Positions 45,744 to 54,474 are shown, numbered from the stretch's first letter. The stretch is 64,000 bases of DNA from Lactobacillaceae bacterium AF64-9pH9TA (GCA_027681045.1 JAQDCK010000007.1:1-64000); one strand, 5' to 3'. A program made the numbers and translations. The notes: a model not told the origin generated them from the sequence alone.

Positions 45744-46345
45744 TATTTCTTCACGCTCTTTAAAATGTAGTAGCCCTTGTCCCGGGTCAAGATTTCGCAG
45801 TTGCCAAAACTGGCTACCATCAATTTCTTGGCGCTCGGTGCCCCCTGCTTTTTCTGGATGACGACCAGCAGGATGCCGCCGCCTAGCAAATGTTCCTTAG
45901 CTTCTGACAAAATGCTGGACCAGATGGCCTTGCCGGCCCGGATCGGCGGGTTGGTCACGATCATGGCATATTGGCCGGTAACTGCCTGGTAGCGGTCTGA
46001 GGCAAAAATATTAACGTTGCCTGCCCCGTTGGCCACCGCGTTTCTTCTGGCCAGGTCCATGGCCCGTTCATTAACGTCAACCATGTCGACCTGGCGGTCT
46101 GGCCACTTTTTAGCGGCGAAAAGGCCAATCGGGCCATAGCCGCAGCCGACATCCAGAATATTGCCGCCTGGCAAATCCTGGTCCAGCATCTGCTCAATCA
46201 AGACCCCGCTTCCGTAGTCGACCCGGTTTTTGGAAAAAACACCGGCGTCCGTGGTTAGGTTTAAGTTGATGCCGTTAAGGTGGTAGTTGACCTGGTGCTC
46301 ATCATGGTCAACCGTGGGATTTTCAGTAAAGTATTGTTCAGCCAT
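45743..46345 (-). CDS. class I SAM-dependent methyltransferase (RsmC-like)
   Basis: 200-residue protein with SAM motif I ILDVGCGYGPIGLF (about residues 61-74) and the amino-methylating NPPIRAG motif (about 131-137), typical of RsmC/YbxB-like guanine-N2 methyltransferases of rRNA. It is the short, single-domain Gram-positive form. Between pyrR (one base) and tadA (overlap). Target nucleotide unknown. Confidence 0.88.
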   Translation of the reverse strand: MAEQYFTENPTVDHDEHQVNYHLNGINLNLTTDAGVFSKNRVDYGSGVLIEQMLDQDLPGGNILDVGCGYGPIGLFAAKKWPDRQVDMVDVNERAMDLARRNAVANGAGNVNIFASDRYQAVTGQYAMIVTNPPIRAGKAIWSSILSEAKEHLLGGGILLVVIQKKQGAPSAKKLMVASFGNCEILTRDKGYYILKSVKK

Positions 46346-46346
46346 C

Positions 46347-46877
46347 TTATCCCTCGCTAATCTTTACGGCATCTTCGCCGTCGATTTCGCTGACCTGGAC
46401 CTGGACGTCTTCGCTGGCCGCGGTTGGGATGTTCTTGCCGATAAAGTCCGGCCGGATCGGCAGTTCCCGGTGGCCCCGGTCGATCAAAACAGCCAAGGCA
46501 ATCTTGGCTGGCCGGCCCTGGTCCATAATCGCGTCAAGGGCTGCCCGGATGGTCCGGCCGGTATAAAGGACGTCGTCAACCAAGATGACCGTCTTGCCAG
46601 TCAAGTCAAAGGAAGTGTCAAAGCTGGCAATGGCCTTGGCCTTTTCCTCCTGGCTGAGGTCGTCCCGGTAGGCGGAGATGTCCAAAGACAAGACAGGCAG
46701 CTGGTTGTCTTCAATTTTGGCCAGGCGGTCGCCGATTCTCTGGGCCAGGTACCAGCCCCGGGTCTTGATCCCGATTAAGACCAGGTTTTCGGTCCCCTGG
46801 TTTCTTTCCACGATTTCGTAGCTCATTCTGGTCAGAGCCCGGCGGATCCCCGCTTCATTCATGATTTGTTTGCTCAC
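46347..46877 (-). CDS. pyrR: bifunctional pyr operon regulator / uracil phosphoribosyltransferase PyrR
   Basis: 176-residue PyrR. The PRPP-binding loop [18 protein letters not shown] (about residues 96-113) and [14 protein letters not shown] match the family. PyrR binds pyr mRNA in response to UMP. Here it is not beside pyr genes, and no PyrR-binding loop or attenuator is visible in the 90 bases upstream, so it probably acts in trans. GTG start with GGAGAG upstream. Confidence 0.92.
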   Translation of the reverse strand: MSKQIMNEAGIRRALTRMSYEIVERNQGTENLVLIGIKTRGWYLAQRIGDRLAKIEDNQLPVLSLDISAYRDDLSQEEKAKAIASFDTSFDLTGKTVILVDDVLYTGRTIRAALDAIMDQGRPAKIALAVLIDRGHRELPIRPDFIGKNIPTAASEDVQVQVSEIDGEDAVKISEG

Positions 46878-46966
46878 TTTTCTTCTCTCCGTATGGTAGT
46901 TTTTTCTATTCTATTGTTTTTTCTGTTTCTATTTTTTATTCTGGTAAAAAATCATCGCTAATCCTT

Positions 46967-49834
46967 TTATAAGACTTGCCCGGATGTAGTCAAATTCCGC
47001 CAGTTCTTTTCATAAGCGCTGGCCACCAGGTCCAGGTACTTGTCATAGTCAAGCGAATGCAAAATTGCTTCCTGCTCTTCAGCTTGAAGTAAGTTGATGG
47101 CCCGGTTTTCCACGTGCATGGACCAGTCAGGTGACAAATTAGGAATTTTCTGGACCGTAGCCTCCCGGCCTTTTGCCAAGTTGCCCAGGCCGTTAGCCTT
47201 AAGGACAGACAGGGCTTCTTGGTCATGCTGGATCACAGCTTCCCCGCTTCTCTTGCGCTTGTTCAGCATGGCCGGGGTCAGCTTTTTAGCCGCGGCGGAA
47301 TAAAGGTGAACCGTCTTCGGCAGGCCGTCTTGATAGATAAAGACCCGGTTGTAGCGCTGCAAGATCAAGAGCTGGCCGGCATCCCCCCGGCCAAAAATGC
47401 AGTTGGCCCGCTCCCTGCTGTGGTTGGCTGAAAGAACATTTTGGAACATTCTGAGCCGGTGGGCTGGATCTGGGAAGGCTTCCTCAGCTTCCGCCAGAAT
47501 CTGCCGGCCCAGGTCCCGGTCAAAAGGAGCTGCCAGGTCTGTTCTTTTTTCCAGCAGGTAGCGGCTGAGGGCCCAGTCGATGATGGCCGGGTGGGCCAGG
47601 GACTTGGTCGGGCTGGTGTCCTTCCGGCAGGCCAGGCTGCCTGAGGCAGACAGGACCTTGGTCAAGTCCGGACTGGCTTCCAGGCGGTTGTTGGAGTCTT
47701 TAGAAAGCAGGTAGAGTTCTTCTGGCACGATCTCCACCCCGATTTCAGCGGCTTCTTTAGCCAGGATCTTCCCGTTTAAGTCCACGTCTAATACTGAGTA
47801 AAGGCCATCAGTATTGGTTGACACGATCCGGGCTCCGGCATAGGTCTGGGCCTGGCCAATCATATAAGTGAAGAGCTGGCCGATGATCCGCATGGACCGG
47901 ATCCGGTTGTTCATTCGAATAGAGGACGGCACTTGCCCCTCTCTTGGGTCAGCTGCCCCGGTAGCTGAGTTTAAGATCAGCTTGGTCCCTTCTCTTTCAA
48001 TGTTGAACATCCGCCGCTCTTCGTCGCTGTATTGGGGGTCAGTCCGCTTTTTGTCCAATTCCTGCTTTCTTTCAAAGATCGCCGTATACCGGTCTTCACC
48101 TAAGCGGTCATTGTAAAAAGCATTCAAGCGCCGGAGCATGTTTGGATAGTAGGAAGTAAAGTCCTCGTGGTTGGTCAGGTCGCTGGAAGTAAAGGCATAA
48201 CGGTCATCCAGTCGGACCCGGCTCCCCTGCTTTTTGAAAACGGATGGCTCATCTTGGCTGAAGTCCCGCCAAAACTGACCCCGGTCGGCCGGATCCGTCT
48301 GCTCCATCAGCTTGATCGTTGCTTTAGCGGTCAGGAAAGTCTGGTACTTTTCTACCCGGCCGTCTGGCAGGGTGACTTCCCTGGCCTTGCGCAAGTCCAA
48401 AGGATCTGGATAAAGCTTTTGCACATAAGCCAGGTCAGCCTGCTTTTTCTCCCAAAGGGCATGGTCTTGTAAATAGAGGTCACGGTTATATTCTGACCCA
48501 TGCAGGCCGCCAACGGAGAAAGTAATGTAGCAAGTCGATGGCTGGCCATCCTTTTGGTAGTAGAAAAGGTTGGTATCTTCGTTTTCGACATCACTTAAGT
48601 CGCTGACCGGCAAGGCCTGGTCGCCGTAATCTTCCCGGTATTCTTTTGAAGGATTGAAGTTCTTGCCGGCAAACTGCTTGTAGTAGTCATAAACCCGGTC
48701 GAACTTCTTGCGTAAGTTTTCGTCCTCAAAGAGCTTGTAGAAAAAGTCCCGGCTTTCTTCCAGGATGTCTCTCTGCTTTTCGCCCGTTTTTTCCGCCACG
48801 CTGGCCGCCGGGTACAAGAAGGAAACAGCCCGGTCGTCTTTTAAGCGGCCGTATGGGCAGATGGTCCGGCGGGCAAAGTTGGCGGAAGAAGAATCGATGG
48901 TCAAGCGGTCTTTTCTGACAAAGGCTGAGCCGATTTTCGCCTGGTAGCTGTCCCCGTCTTCTTGGTAGATCAAGTCCGGGTACTGACCCAGGAGGCCCTT
49001 TTTCAAAATAAACTGGCCCTGGTAGTAAGGATGGCAGAAAAGCTCCTTTAAGTTGACCACGTCAGAAACGTTGTAGGCAATGAGATCTGCCAGTTCTTCG
49101 GGACTGGTCAAATAGTCCTGGCCAGGCTTTAATTTGTCACTTTCCAGAATCTGCCAGCCCAGCATCCCCAAAAGGCGCTTGAGGCCAACCCGTCTTTGCC
49201 GCTCATTGAGCTGGGCTACGTCGATATGGCGGCCGGACATCTGGAAGTTTTTGGCAACTAAGCCCATGGTCTTGTCCTGCCAAAGGCGCAGGCGCATGTT
49301 GCCGATATAGCGGCTGAAGAGCTCATCGTTAAAGTCCCGCATCTCCCTGGCCGTCACGGCTGAAAAGCGGTCCCGCTTGCCGCTTTCGCCAGGCTGCCAG
49401 GCTCTAGTGAAGTAGTAGGCCAGCATGGTCAAGTCGTAGTTGCTGGAATTGTAGCCCATCAGGTAGGGCGCTTCTTCTTCCTGGTAGCCGGCGTCAGTGT
49501 CGCAGACCGGGCGGAATTGGCCTGGAAAAGAGGACGGGGCTTGGGGATCATTGACGTATTGGGCATCTGAAACCCCAAAGGTCTGGGCCAAGCGAGCGGA
49601 AGCTGCACCTGAGCGGAGATTGTAATAGTAGATCTCTCCTTTAAAGTTTTGGTTCTTCTCCCGGATCCGCCGGGCAGCAGCCTTCTTAAAGTCCAGGCTG
49701 TCTTTGTCATTTAAGCCCGGATCATCAACTATGTAGTAGATGTCAACCCGCTGGTCATCTGGCCGGTAGCAGGACAAGGTAAAGGCATTGGTCAAAGATT
49801 CGATATCATAGAAATAAGAATTGAGTCGGCTCAT
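46967..49834 (-). CDS. family-B DNA polymerase-like protein (phage/plasmid type), 955 residues
   Basis: Large soluble protein that reads as a family-B DNA polymerase. 3'-5' exonuclease motifs: YDIES (D10, E12), YNSSNYD (N129, D134) and YNVSD (Y254, D258). A GGLHGSE motif (442-448) links to the palm. Polymerase motif A DFTSYYPNM (D558), motif B KLILNSATGA (K618, N622, G626) and motif C TNTDGLYS (D676; the first acid of canonical DTD is Asn) are in proper order and spacing. No intein, protein-priming terminal-protein domain or helicase is recognised. ATG follows GGAGG. Codon use matches the chromosome, and no phage genes flank it: pyrR lies downstream and a small zinc protein upstream. Role unknown. 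Confidence 0.82.
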   Translation of the reverse strand: MSRLNSYFYDIESLTNAFTLSCYRPDDQRVDIYYIVDDPGLNDKDSLDFKKAAARRIREKNQNFKGEIYYYNLRSGAASARLAQTFGVSDAQYVNDPQAPSSFPGQFRPVCDTDAGYQEEEAPYLMGYNSSNYDLTMLAYYFTRAWQPGESGKRDRFSAVTAREMRDFNDELFSRYIGNMRLRLWQDKTMGLVAKNFQMSGRHIDVAQLNERQRRVGLKRLLGMLGWQILESDKLKPGQDYLTSPEELADLIAYNVSDVVNLKELFCHPYYQGQFILKKGLLGQYPDLIYQEDGDSYQAKIGSAFVRKDRLTIDSSSANFARRTICPYGRLKDDRAVSFLYPAASVAEKTGEKQRDILEESRDFFYKLFEDENLRKKFDRVYDYYKQFAGKNFNPSKEYREDYGDQALPVSDLSDVENEDTNLFYYQKDGQPSTCYITFSVGGLHGSEYNRDLYLQDHALWEKKQADLAYVQKLYPDPLDLRKAREVTLPDGRVEKYQTFLTAKATIKLMEQTDPADRGQFWRDFSQDEPSVFKKQGSRVRLDDRYAFTSSDLTNHEDFTSYYPNMLRRLNAFYNDRLGEDRYTAIFERKQELDKKRTDPQYSDEERRMFNIEREGTKLILNSATGAADPREGQVPSSIRMNNRIRSMRIIGQLFTYMIGQAQTYAGARIVSTNTDGLYSVLDVDLNGKILAKEAAEIGVEIVPEELYLLSKDSNNRLEASPDLTKVLSASGSLACRKDTSPTKSLAHPAIIDWALSRYLLEKRTDLAAPFDRDLGRQILAEAEEAFPDPAHRLRMFQNVLSANHSRERANCIFGRGDAGQLLILQRYNRVFIYQDGLPKTVHLYSAAAKKLTPAMLNKRKRSGEAVIQHDQEALSVLKANGLGNLAKGREATVQKIPNLSPDWSMHVENRAINLLQAEEQEAILHSLDYDKYLDLVASAYEKNWRNLTTSGQVL

Positions 49835-49876
49835 TTTTTCCTCCAGTCGTTTACTTACATTTTAGCAAAAAGCAAG

Positions 49877-49901
49877 AAAAAAGCGGGCCGTCAAGTCCGC
49901 T
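49877..49901 (-). terminator. weak terminator after the zinc-ribbon gene
   Basis: Minus-strand AGCGG / CCGCT five-base stem spanning the stop codon of the 92-residue gene, followed by six T residues. It suggests the polymerase gene is partly separated from its upstream neighbour. Confidence 0.5.
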
Positions 49902-50169
49902 CCCCTGTCCTGCCCTGCAGCTGCTCATAGCGCTCCAGCGGCATTGAGGTTACATGATAATTCTTGCAATAAGGACACCGGTAAGCCCGAATCGGCATCG
50001 GCCGCCAGTGCTCATGGTTGATTTCACGCAGGTGAACGGTCACCTCTTCCTTGTAAAGAAACAAGTCGGCATCAAACTTTGTCTTAAAGGCCCGCTTGCC
50101 ACTGGGACAAGCCAGCAGACGACTGCGGCGGGCGCGCCGGTAAGCCTTATTGGCTTTACTCTTCGTCAT
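49891..50169 (-). CDS. small basic zinc-ribbon-like protein
   Basis: 92-residue protein rich in Arg/Lys at the N-terminus (KANKAYRRARRSRLLACPSGKRAF) with a later CPYCKNYH motif near residue 68. One early Cys plus CxxC and His could hold one zinc ion. Family not recognised with certainty; similar short proteins occur in phage-like settings. ATG at 50169 is preferred since AGGGGG lies seven bases upstream; the ATG at 50175 is too close to it. It precedes the family-B polymerase gene by 56 bases, so a shared role is possible. Confidence 0.68.
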   Translation of the reverse strand: MTKSKANKAYRRARRSRLLACPSGKRAFKTKFDADLFLYKEEVTVHLREINHEHWRPMPIRAYRCPYCKNYHVTSMPLERYEQLQGRTGERT

Positions 50170-50316
50170 TGCCATGCCCCCTTACTTTCTTCAGAAGTAA
50201 AACAGCAGATCACTGAATCCTTATGTCAATATTCACTTTCTAGCTTGATTTTATCACCATTCGCCTGCCTGCTCAATTAATAGCCGCTTTTTACCAAGAT
50301 TCTAGTAAGCGTTCTA

Positions 50317-50345
50317 TTGTTTTTTAATTAAATAAGGGCGATAAT
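50317..50345 (+). promoter_or_regulatory. promoter of the SLAP protein gene
   Basis: -35 TTGTTT (50317-50322), 17-base spacer, -10 GATAAT (50340-50345), 54 bases upstream of the start codon. Confidence 0.65.
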
Positions 50346-50399
50346 AAATTAATATCTTAAACAGAAGGTTTGACTAATTCCGGGAGGCAAGATTCAAGA

Positions 50400-51593
50400 A
50401 TGCAAAAGTTAACCAAATCTTTCGTGACTGCCCTGTCACTGGCAATGGCCACATTATCCGTAATTCCTCAGTCAGCTCCAATCCAGGCTGCTAGCGCTAA
50501 GGCCAAAAGCAAAACCAGCACGGAATACAAGAACGGCAGCTACACGGTAATGGTCACTGTAGAAAATCTGGGCAACAACATTGATGTCCCTTCCAACTTT
50601 TTCCCTTCAGCCACAGTAACGATCAAAAACCACAAAATTGCTTCCGTATCGATTGATGTAGATGACATTGACGACGAAGGCGAATACTACGTCCAAGTCA
50701 ATGATGAAGTAGCGATCGGTGACCAAAAGACCTTAACCTTCGGCGGCTCTGTCTACAAGAACGGCCTGCAAGACGCAAGCATTAATATCAACGGTGATCC
50801 GTCATACTGCAATATCACTTTCGGTGACCTGCCAAGTTCAGCCTATGAGACGGTTACTGAGACTTCCGCTACTGTTAAAAAAGTCGTCAAACGGACCGCG
50901 GCTGTTTACGACAGAAATGGCAAAAAGACTAAGAACAAGGCCCTCAAGGCTGGCAAGACCGTTACTACTTACGGGACTTTAACCCGAGGAAGCGTCAAGT
51001 ACTACAAGATCTCCAAGACTGCTAACAAGTATGTTCAGTCTGCCGACGTCGACGGCCGCTACATTACCTTGAAAAATACGGCTACTGTTTACACCCAGAG
51101 CCTGGAAAAGACCGGAACCAGCTGTAAGAAGGGCAAGAAGGTCTACGCCTACGCTTACGCCATCTTGAACGGGGAAAAGTACTACAAGCTGGGCACTGAC
51201 CAGTACATCAGCGCTTTGAGCGCCGACGGCCGCTACATTAGGGTCATGCATGGCTCTGCCGTTTACAGCAAGAACTTAAAGAAGACCACTTCTTCTGTGG
51301 CTGAAGGCAAGAAGATACTGACTTTTGGCCGGACGACGATAAAGAATAAGAAGTACTACCAAACCGGCTACAACTCCTTTATCTCCGCTTCCAACGTTGA
51401 CGGGACGACCCGGACTTTGAAGAAGAATGCCTACATCTACAAGAAGTCCAAGGGCAAGGCTGTCCGCTACAAGAAGTACGTCCTGAAGAAGAACAGCAAG
51501 TGCAAGACTTACGGCGGCGCCGTAACGATCAAGGGCAAGAAGTACTACATCATCTCAGTTGACCAATACGTAGTTAAGTCCAACTTCCGCTAA
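50400..51593 (+). CDS. secreted SLAP-domain surface protein
   Basis: 397-residue exported protein. A signal peptide (KSFVTALSLAMATLSVIP, predicted cut after IQA near residue 33) is followed by a ~115-residue beta-rich domain with GSYTVMVTVE, SATVTIKNHKIASVSI and ITFGDLP, vaguely NEAT-like, which I cannot assign. From about residue 155 four SLAP-type repeats follow, three ending in (V/A)DG, each with KKVVKRTAAVY-, TATVYT-, SAVYSK- or AYIYKK-like openings and a KYYKI-like core. SLAP repeats bind secondary cell-wall polymers, so the protein is non-covalently displayed. ATG is 12 bases after GGGAGG, a slightly long spacing. Confidence 0.85.
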   Translation: MQKLTKSFVTALSLAMATLSVIPQSAPIQAASAKAKSKTSTEYKNGSYTVMVTVENLGNNIDVPSNFFPSATVTIKNHKIASVSIDVDDIDDEGEYYVQVNDEVAIGDQKTLTFGGSVYKNGLQDASININGDPSYCNITFGDLPSSAYETVTETSATVKKVVKRTAAVYDRNGKKTKNKALKAGKTVTTYGTLTRGSVKYYKISKTANKYVQSADVDGRYITLKNTATVYTQSLEKTGTSCKKGKKVYAYAYAILNGEKYYKLGTDQYISALSADGRYIRVMHGSAVYSKNLKKTTSSVAEGKKILTFGRTTIKNKKYYQTGYNSFISASNVDGTTRTLKKNAYIYKKSKGKAVRYKKYVLKKNSKCKTYGGAVTIKGKKYYIISVDQYVVKSNFR

Positions 51594-51611
51594 GACAAAA
51601 CTAGTTGATAG

Positions 51612-51650
51612 AACTAAAGTGCAGATCCTTTTAGGACCTGCATTTTAGTT
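51612..51650 (+). terminator. terminator after the SLAP gene
   Basis: Long imperfect hairpin AACTAAAGTGCAGATCC / GGACCTGCATTTTAGTT followed by TTTCTTT, 18 bases after the stop. Confidence 0.82.
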
Positions 51651-51769
51651 TTTCTTTAGCAATTCCACAGCATTTTTTAGCAAGCAGTTCATCAAATAGC
51701 CACGCTTGCCGGTTATCCTTACAGTACAAGTTCAGAATAACTTGCGACTAAGCAAAGGAGGCAAAAACT

Positions 51770-51886
51770 ATGCTGAAACTGTTCACCCAATTACTCACGA
51801 TTTCATTGGCCCTGTTTGCTTTTAACCCCTACAGACGGTCCCGCCGTCAACTGGCAGTAATTCCTGCCCACCAGCGGCATAATTAA
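51770..51886 (+). CDS. 38-residue hydrophobic/basic peptide
   Basis: Open frame with an excellent SD (AAAGGAGG, 51754-51761) eight bases before ATG. The peptide begins MLKLFTQLLTISLALFAF, a single short membrane-like helix, then YRRSRRQ and a polar tail ending HQRHN. There are no cysteines. It sits alone between the SLAP gene terminator and a perfect terminator (52017-52046). Possible roles, all inference: small membrane protein, type I toxin-like peptide, or signalling peptide. No homologue recognised. Confidence 0.6.
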   Translation: MLKLFTQLLTISLALFAFNPYRRSRRQLAVIPAHQRHN

Positions 51887-51934
51887 GAATTCGTGACACT
51901 TCCCTTTTTCCCTTGAATTTGAATTCTATCTAAT

Positions 51935-51959
51935 TGCTGGTACACCGCTTTAACCAGCA
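51935..51959. repeat. hairpin in the 3' region of the small peptide unit
   Basis: TGCTGGT / ACCAGCA inverted repeat with an 11-base loop, between the small peptide stop and its terminator. Apart from this, the 292-base gap 51887-52178 holds only AT-rich sequence and the terminator. Confidence 0.5.
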
Positions 51960-52016
51960 TTGCATTACATTAATTTTCTTATTTTTTCACAACACACAAA
52001 CCTCCATCTCGATGGC

Positions 52017-52046
52017 AAAAAGCCCTGGCAATCGCCAGGGCTTTTT
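52017..52046. terminator. perfect bidirectional terminator
   Basis: Thirteen-base perfect stem AAAAAGCCCTGGC / GCCAGGGCTTTTT with an AATC loop. Ends the small peptide transcript; can also stop transcription from the opposite strand. Confidence 0.88.
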
Positions 52047-52178
52047 TGCATATTTTTAACCCTTTTGCCTTGCTTGCGGGTAAAAATGAGCCAATAATAT
52101 CATTTATAGAGACTTTGTAAAATTCACGAAAAGTCAATTTTGATTTAACTTTAACTGCATTTAGAAAGCAGGTGCATC

Positions 52179-53126
52179 ATGTCTTCACTTAGTCAAAAAC
52201 TGGCCAGTCTTTTCCTAATCGACAGCACTGGCGATTTTACTGAAAACCTCCGCCTTTTGGACCAGTACCAGCCAGGTGGTCTTCTCCTCTTTGCCAAAGA
52301 TCTGGCGGGCCTAAGCGAAAAAGCTGTTAAAGAGCGGATAGCGATTTACCGGCAGGCCCGGCCGGGTTTGCTGCTCGCCATTGACCAGGAAGGCGGCTTA
52401 GTCAGCCGCTTGTCCGCCCTTTACCCAAACCGGTCTTACCCCAGCCAGGCAGAACTTTTGAAAAAGGGGGCTGACTTTTTCTTAGCAGAAAGCCAAAAGA
52501 CAGCTTTGGAATTAAAATATTTAGGCATCAACTTAAACTTTGCTCCGGTGGCTGATCTTGCGCTTGCAGGGTCCAGCTTCATCTACAGCCGGACCCTGCA
52601 AGCAGGAGCTGAGGAAACCGGGCCGGCAATCGCGGCCTTTATCAAGCTCTACCGGCAGCTGGGAGTCGCCTCCTGCGCCAAGCATTTTCCTGGCTACGGG
52701 GATGCCGGCGACACCCACCAGGCTCCGGCTAAAGACCTCAGAAGCCTTAAGGAAGCCCAGCTGGATCTTTTACCTTTTAAAGCAGCGATCGCGGCGGGCG
52801 TGCCGACTATCATGGTGGCCCATTTGGAAGTTGCCTGCTATAGCCCTGGCCCTGCCTCCCTCTCCCCGGAAATCTACCGCCTGCTCAAGGAGGACCTTCA
52901 TTATTCCGGCGTGGCCATCACCGACGACTTAGCCATGGCGGCAGCGCGAGGAAGCAGCTGCCCGGAGCTTTTAGCCTTAAAGGCCGGGGCCGACCTCCTT
53001 TTAGGCGGCAAATTGGAAAACTTGCCAATTTTGGAAGCAGCCCTAGAAAGCGGTGAATTGCCAAAAGAGCGGATCAAAGACGCCCTGGTCCGGGTCCAGA
53101 CCCTTCAGGACGATTATTCCCTTTAA
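52179..53126 (+). CDS. glycoside hydrolase family 3, beta-N-acetylhexosaminidase-like
   Basis: 315-residue cytoplasmic GH3 enzyme (NagZ-like). The hallmark KHFPGYGDAGDTHQ (about residues 168-181) and the nucleophile segment AITDDLAMAAAR (Asp near 250) are present; IDQEGGLVSRL is the substrate loop. There is no signal peptide or C-terminal second domain. Expected to remove GlcNAc from muropeptides or related glycosides. Monocistronic, with its own terminator. Confidence 0.88.
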   Translation: MSSLSQKLASLFLIDSTGDFTENLRLLDQYQPGGLLLFAKDLAGLSEKAVKERIAIYRQARPGLLLAIDQEGGLVSRLSALYPNRSYPSQAELLKKGADFFLAESQKTALELKYLGINLNFAPVADLALAGSSFIYSRTLQAGAEETGPAIAAFIKLYRQLGVASCAKHFPGYGDAGDTHQAPAKDLRSLKEAQLDLLPFKAAIAAGVPTIMVAHLEVACYSPGPASLSPEIYRLLKEDLHYSGVAITDDLAMAAARGSSCPELLALKAGADLLLGGKLENLPILEAALESGELPKERIKDALVRVQTLQDDYSL

Positions 53127-53176
53127 GCTTTTAAAAAGCTCTATAATATTTCAGAATTAACCAGCAATCAACGGCA

Positions 53177-53206
53177 AAAAAGGCAGATCCGGAGATCTGC
53201 CTTTTT
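53177..53206. terminator. terminator between GH3 gene and serine hydrolase gene
   Basis: AAAAAGGCAGATC / GATCTGCCTTTTT perfect stem, small CGGA loop; between convergent genes. Confidence 0.85.
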
Positions 53207-53255
53207 ATCTTGCAATTTTATTGCCTATTTCTACTTTGTTTCTTTGTTACTTGGT

Positions 53256-54374
53256 TTAAGTCTTAGAGAAGGTAGCAAACATGATCTCTTTCAAGATCTG
53301 GTAGCCAACGTCCTTGACCTTGTTTTCACCAAAGCTGCGCTGGTTGAGAAGCAGGATAATCCCGTTCTTGTTGTCAGCTGTCAGCTGGAAGTAAGCAGCA
53401 TAGTGGGCGCCGCCAATTGCCCCATAGGCCAGCTTGACCTTTTCCCCTTTCTTGAGGTAAACCCCGCCGCTGTAGCGGTTAACCTTGCTCTTAAGGTGGG
53501 TCAGCTTGTGAAAGGCACTCGGCGACAGGAACTGCCCTGTCCCCAAAGCTTCTTGGATAAGATAGTAGTCGCTGGCTGTCGTCAGCATGTTCCCGGCCCC
53601 AACCAGCTGAGACAACCGTGTCTTTTCCAAAGTTGCCGCCTGCTGGTAGTTCTTGCCATGCCTATAGGCGTAAGATACGGCCAGCATCTTATTCTTAGGT
53701 AGCTGGCTGCTTACATAAGTTGACTTGAGGCCCAGCCGCTGGACCACCCGCTTCTTAAAGTTCCAGGCATATGACTTATGGCTCACCTTCTTGATGATGC
53801 CTGCCAGCAAAACATAGTTGACGTCGCTGTAGTGGTAGCTCCCCACCTTGTCCTGTGGCAATTGGTTGGCCCGGGTCACAATCCAGTTTACTGCCTGGTC
53901 TTCACTGTAATTGATGCGGCGGTCGGCTTCGACTTCCGGAATCTGCAAGCCTGAAGTGTGGGAAAGCAAGTTGCCCACGCTGATTTTCTCGGCGTTCCTT
54001 AAAGCCGGGTACCAGCGGGAGATCTTCGTGTTTTGACTAAAAGCATTTGAGCTCCCCTTCTTTTCTTCCATCAGCTGCATGATCATGGCCCCGGTAACTT
54101 CCTTTTGCATGGAAGCGGCCGGATAGACGACCCGGCTGGCCCCGTTCTTGACCTTCTTCTTAGCATTAGCCAATCCGTAGTTAACGACCTGGACATGCCC
54201 GTTTTGCACTATAGCCACGCTGCCGGTCACATGCTTCTTCTTAAAAAGCTTCTCGACAAAAACGTGCATATCGGCCGCCGTTACCAGATCAGGGGCCGTT
54301 TCTTCCGGACAAACCGCCAAAGCAGCCACTAAGATAAGCAGGGCAACGATTAATTTCTTACCTTTTTTGAACAA
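53256..54374 (-). CDS. secreted serine hydrolase, beta-lactamase/PBP-like (paralog 1)
   Basis: 372-residue penicillin-binding-like serine hydrolase (Pfam Beta-lactamase type). An N-terminal signal/anchor (KKLIVALLILVAALAV) is followed by the catalytic SMQK tetrad (S-x-x-K in AASMQKEVTG, about residue 93), YSDVN as Y-x-N (about 181), and GGAHYAAYF in place of the KTG/HxG element. TTG start with AGGAGGG upstream. Likely a cell-surface carboxypeptidase or esterase; not a resistance enzyme on this evidence. Closely similar to the neighbouring gene. Confidence 0.85.
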   Translation of the reverse strand: MFKKGKKLIVALLILVAALAVCPEETAPDLVTAADMHVFVEKLFKKKHVTGSVAIVQNGHVQVVNYGLANAKKKVKNGASRVVYPAASMQKEVTGAMIMQLMEEKKGSSNAFSQNTKISRWYPALRNAEKISVGNLLSHTSGLQIPEVEADRRINYSEDQAVNWIVTRANQLPQDKVGSYHYSDVNYVLLAGIIKKVSHKSYAWNFKKRVVQRLGLKSTYVSSQLPKNKMLAVSYAYRHGKNYQQAATLEKTRLSQLVGAGNMLTTASDYYLIQEALGTGQFLSPSAFHKLTHLKSKVNRYSGGVYLKKGEKVKLAYGAIGGAHYAAYFQLTADNKNGIILLLNQRSFGENKVKDVGYQILKEIMFATFSKT

Positions 54375-54474
54375 GTCTGCTTTTCCCTCCTAGAATACAT
54401 ATGAACATTATAAGTCCTTTTCCAGGGAAAAGGGGAAAACTTATTATACTTTGAAAAAAATTAAAAAATACTCA

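Noticed and set aside
46878..46966. Possible pyr attenuator upstream of pyrR
   Set aside because: Only AT-rich sequence is seen; no PyrR-binding loop or terminator/antiterminator pair.
49835..49876. Promoter immediately upstream of the family-B polymerase gene
   Set aside because: TAAAAT is present but a -35 at 16-18 bases is lacking (TTGACG is 22 bases away), so it was not called.
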